In this document: positions 1 to 5,517 of the stretch, one piece after another
How positions within the stretch are numbered: the stretch's first letter is position 1
How the letters are laid out: each line of letters opens with the position of its first letter
NCBI GenBank assembly: GCA_913052515.1
Contig: CAJXFJ010000114.1
Location: forward strand, 1-6,338
Direction: 5' to 3'
Length of the DNA stretch: 6,338 bases
Source: an uncultured Flavobacteriales bacterium
GTDB taxonomy: Bacteria > Bacteroidota > Bacteroidia > Flavobacteriales > Vicingaceae
The notes under the pieces: generated by a model
Told to the model about the DNA's origin: nothing
Databases searched by the model: none
The model's input: only the letters and a program-made list of their open reading frames with translations
Translations under genes and position numbers: made by a program

Positions 1-1146
1 CTCTTCAGTAACTACAAACGGTCTTTCTTCGCCGTGTTTATTTGCGGTTAAATCGTACTTCTTACCAGGCATTAACCATGCAGGCAAGGTTCTAGAAATA
101 CTAAATTTATTGGTGCTTGGTAAAATCCAACCAAACATTTCAGACTCTCCACCTTCAGGCATCGCTACTAATTCGTAATCGTAGAAACCTAAATAACCAT
201 CCGCATCAATTTTTTCACCAGTTAAAATATTACCACTAATAAAACGAGTTCCTTCGGCCGTAGCATGTTTTTCAAACAACTCTTTGGTAGAAGTTCCTAA
301 AATGGTGCGGTAATATTTTCGGTCATTGGCTTTAGAACCCGACAAAGAAATAACACGACTTGCATCGAATTTTCCAGTCTCAAAAAGTTTTCCAATGGCT
401 AAAACATCTTGTGGTTTTAAGGTCCAAACAACTTCACCTGATCCAACTGCATCAAAATGGTGAATTTGAACTCCCACATTTCCTGCTGGATGCGGACCTG
501 AAATTTGATGATGAACTACATTTTTAGCTTGAGTAAAAACATCATCAGCCTTGGCAGCGCCATTGGTGGTTAAGTGAACCTTTCCTTCAGTCAATTTAGC
601 AAGGGCATCAATTCCCGTTTGAAAGGTCTTATTCTGACCATGCAAAATAAAGTCGTTGTCTGGAGCTAATGGCGCTGATTCAAAAGCAGAAATAAAAATT
701 GATTTTGGCGTATCTGTTGTCTTGGCAATTACATCATAAGGTCTTTGCTTGATGAATGGCCACAAACCTGCAGAGGTCAATTTGTCAACAATCTCTTCTC
801 TTCCTAAGGCGTTTGGGTCAGCTGATTTAAAATCTTCATAGGCAGTTTCGCTGTCTGCCAAAATGATAATTTCCAACAATTTACGCTTGTCTCCTCGCTT
901 AACCTCAACGATTTCGCCACTTACAGGAGCCGTAAATTTTACTTGTTCATTATCTCTATCAAACATGAGGGTAGTACCCGCTTTGACTTCATCACCTACC
1001 TTTACAACCACTTTTGGCTTAATACCATGAAAATCGGTTGGCTTTATGGCTACGGTTTTAGGTCGAGGAGCATCGGTCAAAATCTTTTCAGCTTCACCGA
1101 CTAACTTAATATCTACACCTCTTCTAAGTTTTAACACTTTAGACAT
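1..1146 (-). CDS. nqrA: Na+-translocating NADH:quinone reductase subunit A, 3' end outside window
   Basis: This is the 5' 382 codons of subunit A of the Na+-NQR complex, which oxidises NADH, reduces ubiquinone or menaquinone and pumps Na+ across the inner membrane. NqrA is the peripheral cytoplasmic subunit associated with quinone reduction. The leftward reading frame is open from ATG at 1146 to base 1. The protein begins MSKVLKLRRGVDIKL, the usual NqrA start. Residues about 41-83 (KPKVVVKVGDEVKAG, then APVSGEIVEVKRGDKR) look like the biotinyl/lipoyl-like barrel-sandwich segment shared with RnfC. GPHPAG at 217-222 followed by NVGVQIHHFD is a family signature. Family members are about 450 aa, so roughly the last 65 residues are missing at the window edge. 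A purine-rich AAGAAGAA precedes the start. nqrB-F would be expected further left. No frameshift or lost motif is visible, and the identification is secure. Confidence 0.96.
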   Translation of the reverse strand, partial: MSKVLKLRRGVDIKLVGEAEKILTDAPRPKTVAIKPTDFHGIKPKVVVKVGDEVKAGTTLMFDRDNEQVKFTAPVSGEIVEVKRGDKRKLLEIIILADSETAYEDFKSADPNALGREEIVDKLTSAGLWPFIKQRPYDVIAKTTDTPKSIFISAFESAPLAPDNDFILHGQNKTFQTGIDALAKLTEGKVHLTTNGAAKADDVFTQAKNVVHHQISGPHPAGNVGVQIHHFDAVGSGEVVWTLKPQDVLAIGKLFETGKFDASRVISLSGSKANDRKYYRTILGTSTKELFEKHATAEGTRFISGNILTGEKIDADGYLGFYDYELVAMPEGGESEMFGWILPSTNKFSISRTLPAWLMPGKKYDLTANKHGEERPFVVTEE

Positions 1147-1175
1147 AGTTCTTCTTATCTATTCGAATTTGGCCG

Positions 1176-1183
1176 CAAAAATA
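1176..1183 (-). promoter_or_regulatory. Probable Bacteroidota-type -7 promoter element for nqrA
   Basis: Read on the minus strand this is TATTTTTG, an exact match to the Bacteroidota -7 consensus TAnnTTTG. It lies 29 bases upstream of the nqrA start codon, which would give a short 5' leader of about 20 bases. No convincing -33 TTG was found at the ideal spacing; TGTTAA about 18 bases upstream is the closest candidate. The call therefore rests on the -7 match and its position in the 195-base divergent gap between nqrA and the T9SS gene. Confidence 0.5.
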
Positions 1184-1341
1184 ACACTTCTCATAGTTAT
1201 TAACATTCTTTTGCAAGGAAATTTGAACTTTTAATTAACAAGATTTTAACGCAATGGTTTAAGCTTACAGATTGGCTTTAACTTTAATTTTAAAACTTTA
1301 GTTGCTCCTTTACTTAATTTAGCTTTTTAAGAATTAATTCC

Positions 1342-2682
1342 ATGTCGAAAATCAAACTTCCAAACCTACTCTGTTCGAGAACTTTACTTTTATTGACCCT
1401 TTTTCTTGGCCTTTTTCAATTTTCCGCATTTGGGCAAGCGCAAGATGAAAATTTAGACTATTCGAAAGAGAATTTTTTGAGGTATGAGGATTACACCTAT
1501 AAAGAGAATATTAAAACCGTTCAGCTTTACGTGAAAGACGCTCCACTTTCTTATCCAGTTTTATTTTTAAACGACAGTAAGCAATTGGAGCTGCATTTTG
1601 ACGATTTAACCCAAGAGTTTCATACCTATACTTATGAGTTTATTCATTGCAACGCCAATTGGCAACCTTCTAATTTAAATGCCCAAGAATACATTTCAGG
1701 ATTTTTTCAAGGATTTATTGAAGATTACGAATATTCCTTCAATACCTTATTTCCTTATATCCATTACAAAATGGCCTTTCCCAACGAACAAGTCAATTTT
1801 TTAAAGTCAGGGAACTACATTATTAAAGTATATGCCAACAACGACCCTGAAGATTTGCTCTTAACCAAACGATTTTTTGTGGTAGAAAAGAGTGTAAGTA
1901 TTAATGCATCAGTTAAAATGGCCACCTTGGCGCGCTATCGAGATTTTAAGCAAGAAGTGGACTTCAACATTCAATTGGGTAGCTATCAAGTTCAAGATCC
2001 GTACAGCGACATTAGTGTATTTATTATGCAAAACCGCCGTTGGGATAATGCCATTCATAACTTAAAACCGCTTTTTGTAAGAGGTGAAGAATTGGTGTAT
2101 AATTATGAGGACAAAAACCTATTTGACGGAGGAAATGAATTTCGATTCTTTGAAACCAAAGACTTTCTGTATCAGTCTTTAAATACAGATGGAATTCAAA
2201 TCGAAAATGGCAAATACCATGTTTGGGTGCTGCGTGAAGAGCCCCGTTCTTTTAAGCGCTATTATTTTCAAAACGACATTAACGGTTTACGACTTGTTAA
2301 GCGAGATGGCAGTTCCAATTCTAATCGGGAGGCCGATTATATGGTAGCTCATTTTAGTTTGCAAAGAGATACACCATTACTCCAAGGCGATGTTTACATT
2401 TTTGGAGAGTTAAGCGATTGGCAATTCAAACCAGAATTTAAGATGGAATATGTGGCTATAGAAAAAGAATACCGCTTAAAAACTGTTTTAAAACAAGGCT
2501 ACTATAATTATTTATATGCCTTTTTACCCAAAAATGCGAATAAAGCAGACATCAGTGTTTTAGAAGGAACCCACTCAGAAACTGAAAATGATTACACCAT
2601 ATTCGTTTATCACCGAAAAAGGGGCGAGATTTATGATCGAATCATTGGGTTTGCCCAAATTAATTCCAATAGCAACAACTAA
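1342..2682 (+). CDS. Type IX secretion system plug-family protein (DUF5103)
   Basis: A 446-aa secreted or periplasmic protein of the family formerly called DUF5103, now named after the plug that closes the periplasmic side of the SprA translocon of the T9SS. The N-terminus is a signal peptide: basic residues K3, K5 and R13, a hydrophobic stretch at 14-29, and a likely cleavage near FGQAQ (30-34). Family-like stretches are YEFIHCNANWQPS (98-110), DYEYSFNTLFPYIHYK (128-143), FDGGNEFRFFE (261-271) and a C-terminal beta-rich segment starting GDVYIFGELSDW (349-360). No transmembrane helix follows the signal. It is the first gene of the rightward set and diverges from nqrA. The start gives an intact signal peptide and no alternative is better. 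The family call is from recognised sequence character; whether this copy is the translocon plug itself or a paralogue cannot be told from the window. Confidence 0.88.
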   Translation: MSKIKLPNLLCSRTLLLLTLFLGLFQFSAFGQAQDENLDYSKENFLRYEDYTYKENIKTVQLYVKDAPLSYPVLFLNDSKQLELHFDDLTQEFHTYTYEFIHCNANWQPSNLNAQEYISGFFQGFIEDYEYSFNTLFPYIHYKMAFPNEQVNFLKSGNYIIKVYANNDPEDLLLTKRFFVVEKSVSINASVKMATLARYRDFKQEVDFNIQLGSYQVQDPYSDISVFIMQNRRWDNAIHNLKPLFVRGEELVYNYEDKNLFDGGNEFRFFETKDFLYQSLNTDGIQIENGKYHVWVLREEPRSFKRYYFQNDINGLRLVKRDGSSNSNREADYMVAHFSLQRDTPLLQGDVYIFGELSDWQFKPEFKMEYVAIEKEYRLKTVLKQGYYNYLYAFLPKNANKADISVLEGTHSETENDYTIFVYHRKRGEIYDRIIGFAQINSNSNN

Positions 2683-2692
2683 ACCTCTAGGA

Positions 2693-3079
2693 ATGGCAGC
2701 TAAACTTACTCATGCAGTTAATATAGAAATCATAAGCAATTATATTCAAGAGTATTCTAAACCGGAACACAACCGCTTTTTGTTTAGTTATCAAATCAAA
2801 ATTGAAAACCAAAATGCTGAAGCCATTAAATTGCTAACGAGGCATTGGTACATTTTTGACTCAAACGGACAAGTAAAAGAAGTGGCCGGTGAAGGAGTAA
2901 TTGGTGAACAACCAATTATTAAACCCGGAGAAACATTTGAATATGAATCTTACTGTGAGTTACGAACTGATATGGGAATGATGTGGGGAAGCTATTTGAT
3001 GCGTAATGTAGAAACGGAAAAACTGTTTGAAGCACCCATCCCTGAGTTTCAATTGATTTGTCCGGCACGCTTAAACTAA
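2693..3079 (+). CDS. apaG: ApaG domain protein
   Basis: A 128-aa ApaG protein, a small stand-alone Ig-like/FN3 beta-sandwich. The family was linked to Co2+/Mg2+ efflux in Salmonella (CorD), but its molecular role is unclear. The signature GEGVIGEQPIIKPGE is at residues 66-80, with FSYQIKIENQ (31-40) and TRHWYIFD (49-56) before it, as in other ApaG proteins; length matches the usual 125-130 aa. The frame is open back to 2588, but that extension lies inside the upstream gene and has no ApaG character. The ATG at 2693, ten bases after the upstream stop and preceded by CTAGGA, gives the standard N-terminus. Spacing suggests co-transcription with the T9SS plug-family gene and the acetyltransferase downstream. 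Confidence 0.95.
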   Translation: MAAKLTHAVNIEIISNYIQEYSKPEHNRFLFSYQIKIENQNAEAIKLLTRHWYIFDSNGQVKEVAGEGVIGEQPIIKPGETFEYESYCELRTDMGMMWGSYLMRNVETEKLFEAPIPEFQLICPARLN

Positions 3080-3087
3080 AAACAAAG

Positions 3088-3369
3088 ATGGAAATTGTAC
3101 AAAAAGAAAACGAAAATGAAGGCGCCTTTGTAGCGTTGGACCAAGAGCAAAAGATGGGCGAAATGACGTATTCGATTAGTAAAGGTAGATGGATTATAGA
3201 TCATACCGGTGTTGAGCCCCAATACCGTGGACAAAGTGTGGGAGAAAAATTACTTGATGCCTTGGTGCAAGAAGCCCGAAACAAAAAAATAGAAGTACTA
3301 CCGCTTTGCCCTTTTGCTGCTGCCATGTTTCAGAAAAAGGAAGCATTGAGAGATGTATTAAAAAAGTAA
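3088..3369 (+). CDS. Small GNAT-like N-acetyltransferase (YjdJ/NATD1 type)
   Basis: A 93-aa single-domain protein of the short GCN5-related acetyltransferase branch (Acetyltransf_CG, the YjdJ and NATD1 type). These keep the acetyl-CoA-binding core but are much shorter than ordinary GNATs; substrates are unknown. The cofactor-loop motif YRGQSVG is at 46-52, preceded by DHTGVEPQ (38-45), and LPLCPFAAAMFQKK (71-84) is the typical C-terminal signature with its Cys-Pro-Phe. The frame could begin at TTG 3058, but that overlaps apaG and adds only residues unlike the family. ATG 3088, eight bases after the apaG stop, gives the normal length and is chosen. It is tightly coupled to both neighbours, so the four genes probably share a transcript. 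Confidence 0.9.
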   Translation: MEIVQKENENEGAFVALDQEQKMGEMTYSISKGRWIIDHTGVEPQYRGQSVGEKLLDALVQEARNKKIEVLPLCPFAAAMFQKKEALRDVLKK

Positions 3370-3372
3370 GCT

Positions 3373-3798
3373 ATGGCCAATAAAACACAAAAAACAGACG
3401 CTTCAGTAGAAGATTTCTTAAATGCAGTAGAAGACGAACAAAAGCGAAAAGATGCTTTTGAGGTATTGCGCTTAATGGCTGAAGTTAGTGGCAAAGAAGC
3501 TAAAATGTGGGGGCCTAGCATTGTTGGTTTTGGCACCTACCATTACAAATATGCAAGTGGCCGAGAAGGTAACTTTATGCGCATTGGCTTTTCTCCGCGA
3601 AAAACGGCTTTAACCTTATACATAATGGCTGGCTTTAGCCGCTATGATACACTGATGAAACAGTTGGGCAAGTACAAAACTGGGAAAGCTTGTTTGTATA
3701 TCAAAAGGCTAGAAGATGTTGACCAAACGGTTTTGCTTGAACTAATGAAAGCTTCTTTACAGTTTATGGAAGAAAAGTATGGAAAGGAAGATGCTTAA
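3373..3798 (+). CDS. DUF1801 domain protein
   Basis: A 141-aa soluble protein of the DUF1801 family (YdhG/YdeI-like fold), which has no established biochemical function. Family-type stretches are the N-terminal helical part (SVEDFLNAVEDEQKRKDA, 11-28), MWGPSIVGFG (45-54), GFSPRKTALTLYI (72-84) and the C-terminal LGKYKTGKACLYIKRLEDVD (98-117). Length is normal and there is no signal peptide or membrane segment. The ATG lies three bases after the stop of the acetyltransferase gene, so translation is probably coupled. It is the last gene of the rightward chromosomal set; a candidate terminator follows 27 bases later. Confidence 0.92.
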   Translation: MANKTQKTDASVEDFLNAVEDEQKRKDAFEVLRLMAEVSGKEAKMWGPSIVGFGTYHYKYASGREGNFMRIGFSPRKTALTLYIMAGFSRYDTLMKQLGKYKTGKACLYIKRLEDVDQTVLLELMKASLQFMEEKYGKEDA

Positions 3799-3825
3799 AT
3801 ATTACTTTGAAACTCATAATTATTT

Positions 3826-3858
3826 ATAGGAGCGATAAGTACGCCTACCCTATTTTTT
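3826..3858 (+). terminator. Candidate intrinsic terminator after the DUF1801 gene
   Basis: ATAGG-AG-CG (3826-3834) can pair with CG-CCT-ACCCTAT (3842-3853) in a bulged stem around the loop ATAAGTA, followed by a run of six T (3853-3858). Placement just after the last gene of a packed set supports it. The stem is imperfect, so the call is moderate. Confidence 0.45.
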
Positions 3859-3981
3859 AAATACACTTAATTATTCTCTTCTTTTTACAGAGCAAGCACC
3901 AAACGCATGTACTAGTTTTTTTTTAGGGTAAAAACACTATCTTGTTGGCGGAAAAAGAATGGCAAAACCGATGAACCCAAA
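3859..3981. other. Noncoding gap between chromosomal genes and cassette array
   Basis: AT-rich sequence with no supported gene, within the 342-base gap 3799-4140 that also holds the candidate terminator and the first attC-like palindrome. It contains a run of nine T near 3916-3924 followed by TAGGGTA (3924-3930), the reverse complement of TACCCTA (3846-3852). CTTGTTGGCG at 3941-3950 resembles CTTGTTAGCC, the junction that opens the first cassette. No tRNA, integrase gene or clear promoter was seen. Confidence 0.5.
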
Positions 3982-4127
3982 GTGCAACATATACGCGATA
4001 GTAAACGCTTATTTGTCGTTTAAAAACGGGTATAACGCTGATATAAAAAACATTAATCCTAAAAACATATATTCAACCTATAAAAGATATATGTTGCACT
4101 AGTGCGATATATATACTTGTTAGCCAC
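3982..4127 (+). repeat. attC-like palindrome 0, left of first cassette (degenerate)
   Basis: The left arm is GTGCAAC (3982-3988), ATATACGC (3989-3996), then TAG (3999-4001). The right arm is CTA (4099-4101), GCG (4104-4106), TATAT (4108-4112), then GTTAGCCAC (4119-4127). AAC pairs with GTT, ATATA with TATAT, CGC with GCG and TAG with CTA, separated by small bulges, around an interior of about 97 bases. GTTAGCC opens the next cassette. A separate perfect 12-base inverted repeat, AGTGCAACATAT (3981-3992) with ATATGTTGCACT (4089-4100), overlaps the same arms and is an alternative fold. No cassette start matching GTGCAAC lies to the left, so the preceding cassette is missing or the left boundary is wrong. 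Confidence 0.5.
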
Positions 4128-4774
4128 AAGTTGACCAAAAATGATAATAGAGATAATACCAAACGAAGGATTTAAATTAAACTCTGATACTTTCTGTTGG
4201 ACTGATGACAGAAAATTGGTTAGACAGAAACTAAAAAATCAGCACAAAGAAGATGATAGAGTGATTGAAATGTCTCAATTCTTTGACGGAGATACAAGTC
4301 ACGACATTGACCAAAAAAGAGATATTTATCAAGACATAAACGGAATGAAAAATTATTTTTTTTTAAGTTATGACAAGGACAATCTTCTGAACGAATTAGA
4401 GGTTCATTGGGGAATAAAAATTTGGATTGACAATACCGAAATGGAATTTGGAAAGGATATTGACATTTACTTAAACCATCTGAAATTAAAAGGATATCAT
4501 TTTAAAGAAATTGAGCAAGGAAATTATTTGTTTGAAAAACTAAAAATAACAATTGCGGATTCTGAATCGACAGGCGGAGACGGAAATGGACTCTCATATC
4601 TATATTCAGGACAGGATATTGAACATTTGATTGAAAATTAAAAACCAGTGGCTAACAATGGCTATAAGTAATTGCTTGTTCTCGCCTACTTCTGAAAATC
4701 CTAGCGGATTTTCAGTTTGGTGTGTACTTGCAAAGTTAAGTGCTAAACCACGCAACTACTCATAGCCGAGAACG
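4120..4774 (+). mobile_element. Integron-like gene cassette 1
   Basis: A 655-base unit delimited by cutting between G and TT in the cores at 4119 and 4774, as integron integrases do. It holds one ORF (4141-4641) with a 21-base leader, then its attC-like palindrome. The bases at the left junction, GTTAGCCAC (4119-4127), are the exact reverse complement of GTGGCTAAC (4648-4656), which opens the palindrome at its right end. On excision as a circle these two would form the paired arms of a complete site. No integrase is in the window, so mobility is inferred from structure only. Confidence 0.62.
4141..4641 (+). CDS. Hypothetical cassette-borne acidic protein, family not recognised
   Basis: A 166-aa protein that I cannot assign to a family. 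It is soluble-looking, with no signal peptide or membrane helix, and rich in Asp, Glu and Lys, including an acidic stretch FFDGDTSHDIDQKRD (47-61). A beta-rich middle (NELEVHWGIKIWIDNTEMEF, 84-103) and a Gly-rich segment (STGGDGNGLSYLY, 143-155) are the most distinctive parts. Overall character resembles small stand-alone proteins and immunity-type proteins often carried as accessory cargo, but this is impression, not a motif match. The ATG follows the cassette junction by 21 bases, with no good Shine-Dalgarno sequence. The stop is six bases before the palindrome arm GTGGCTAAC. No promoter of its own was found. The uninterrupted reading frame filling the cassette supports a real gene. Confidence 0.8.
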   Translation: MIIEIIPNEGFKLNSDTFCWTDDRKLVRQKLKNQHKEDDRVIEMSQFFDGDTSHDIDQKRDIYQDINGMKNYFFLSYDKDNLLNELEVHWGIKIWIDNTEMEFGKDIDIYLNHLKLKGYHFKEIEQGNYLFEKLKITIADSESTGGDGNGLSYLYSGQDIEHLIEN

Positions 4775-4782
4775 TTAGTAGC
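4648..4782 (+). repeat. attC-like palindrome 1
   Basis: A 135-base imperfect palindrome with attC-style layout. R''-like GTGGCTAAC (4648-4656) and R'-like GTTAGTAGC (4774-4782) pair at the core AAC/GTT. After unpaired spacers (AAT and GAGAAC) come GGCTAT (4660-4665) with ATAGCC (4762-4767), AGTA (4667-4670) with TACT (4757-4760), and TTGC (4672-4675) with GCAA (4752-4755), separated by single A/C mismatches. The variable interior carries a perfect 10-base hairpin, CTGAAAATCC (4692-4701) and GGATTTTCAG (4706-4715), with a TAGC loop. No T-run follows that hairpin, so it is not a standard terminator. Confidence 0.68.
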
Positions 4783-5494
4783 AATTAGACTAAATGGAAA
4801 ATCAAACTTCAACGTTAGAAATATTAAAGCTTTACAAAAACGGACAAAGATGTTTTAAGGGGCTTGATATTGAAGGTGATTTTAGCAATCAGGATCTGAA
4901 TGGTATCTCGTTTGAAGAATGTTTTATAGCAGCTGATTTCAAATATTCTGATCTTTCAAATTCTCAATTCATAAATGGAAATATTAAAACTTCGGACTTT
5001 AGATATTCAGACTTAACAAATTCTGAGTTTATGAACTTAGCGGTTGAATCTTCTCAATTCGATTGGGCAAAAACTGAAGGATTAAAATTTAAGGGGAATT
5101 ATTGCTATGGTCAAGAAGTTGCTGAATCGGATTTTGAAAAGCTATTTAAAACAAATGCTTCCAAACCGAAATTTCAAGTCATTGACACTTTTAAAATAAC
5201 TAATCGCGGCTTTGTAATATGCGGAGATATTCGAGAAGGAAGAATATCAGTCGGAGACAGTCTGAAAGTTGGAGATAAATTATATGAAATAATAGGCGTT
5301 GAAATGGTAGACAAAATCCGAGAACGAATGGCCCACGTTGGATTGGTTGTTCCAAAATTAGAAGAATTAGAAATTGAAGAATTGAAGAACCAAAACTTGA
5401 ACGGTACAGAAATTGAAGTAATAAAAAAAAGCTACTAACACTGTATATGAAATCATAGCCGCCTAACGGCAGGCTACGCTTCATATACTCAACG
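4775..5494 (+). mobile_element. Integron-like gene cassette 2
   Basis: A 720-base unit between the cores at 4774 and 5494. It carries one ORF (4794-5438) with a 19-base leader, followed at once by its palindrome. Its left junction GTTAGTAGC (4774-4782) is the exact reverse complement of GCTACTAAC (5431-5439) at its right end. This pair differs in sequence from the pair in cassette 1 but obeys the same rule. The gene's stop codon lies inside the right-end motif, as is common in compact gene cassettes. Confidence 0.65.
4794..5438 (+). CDS. Pentapeptide-repeat protein with EF-Tu domain-2-like C-terminus
   Basis: A 214-aa two-part protein. Residues about 24-100 show degenerate pentapeptide repeats with a five-residue period: DFSNQDLNG, ADFKYSDLSNSQF, SDFRYSDLTNSEF, SSQF. 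These normally build a right-handed quadrilateral beta-helix. Residues about 127-212 (FQVIDTFKITNRGF, then CGDIREGRISVGDSLKVGD) resemble the beta-barrel domain 2 of EF-Tu-type translation GTPases, with the RG turn and the G-x-I-x-V-GD pattern. No GTPase domain is present, so it cannot be a translation factor by itself. Function is unknown; some pentapeptide proteins bind gyrase, but these repeats give no reason to assume that. There is no signal peptide. The ATG lies 19 bases after the cassette junction, and the TAA stop is embedded in the GCTACTAAC arm. Confidence 0.87.
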   Translation: MENQTSTLEILKLYKNGQRCFKGLDIEGDFSNQDLNGISFEECFIAADFKYSDLSNSQFINGNIKTSDFRYSDLTNSEFMNLAVESSQFDWAKTEGLKFKGNYCYGQEVAESDFEKLFKTNASKPKFQVIDTFKITNRGFVICGDIREGRISVGDSLKVGDKLYEIIGVEMVDKIRERMAHVGLVVPKLEELEIEELKNQNLNGTEIEVIKKSY

Positions 5495-5500
5495 TTGTGC
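5431..5500 (+). repeat. attC-like palindrome 2
   Basis: A compact 70-base palindrome, the cleanest of the three. R''-like GCTACTAAC (5431-5439) and R'-like GTTGTGC (5494-5500) pair at AAC/GTT. After spacers ACT and TCAAC comes a perfect 9-base stem, GTATATGAA (5443-5451) with TTCATATAC (5480-5488). An internal loop is followed by TAGCC (5456-5460) with GGCTA (5472-5476), a bulged A at 5471, and GCC (5461-5463) with GGC (5468-5470) closing a TAAC loop. Asymmetric bulges and unpaired central spacers are features of folded attC sites. Confidence 0.7.
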
Positions 5501-5517
5501 TTAATTGAAGAAAAACT

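Noticed and set aside
1046..1234. 62-aa rightward ORF overlapping the nqrA start
   Set aside because: It lies largely antisense to the secure nqrA coding region and its translation has no family character.
2588..2692. 35-residue N-terminal extension of ApaG
   Set aside because: It mostly overlaps the T9SS plug-family gene in another frame; the ATG at 2693 gives the standard ApaG length and N-terminus.
3330..3536. 68-aa leftward ORF
   Set aside because: Antisense shadow of the acetyltransferase end and the DUF1801 gene, which both have clear family motifs.
3981..4100. 12-base inverted repeat as insertion-sequence or MITE ends
   Set aside because: The interior has no transposase, no flanking target duplication was seen, and the arms fit better as part of the attC-like element.
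3959..4102. 47-codon rightward ORF starting MAKPMNPKCNIYAIV
   Set aside because: It runs through palindrome 0, has no recognisable family, and an open stretch this short is easily due to chance.
5200..5484. 94-aa leftward ORF rich in Leu and Phe
   Set aside because: Antisense to the pentapeptide-repeat gene; the hydrophobic character comes from reading Lys/Glu-rich codons backwards.
3982..5500. CRISPR array
   Set aside because: The repeats are few, far apart, not identical, and enclose protein-coding genes instead of short spacers.
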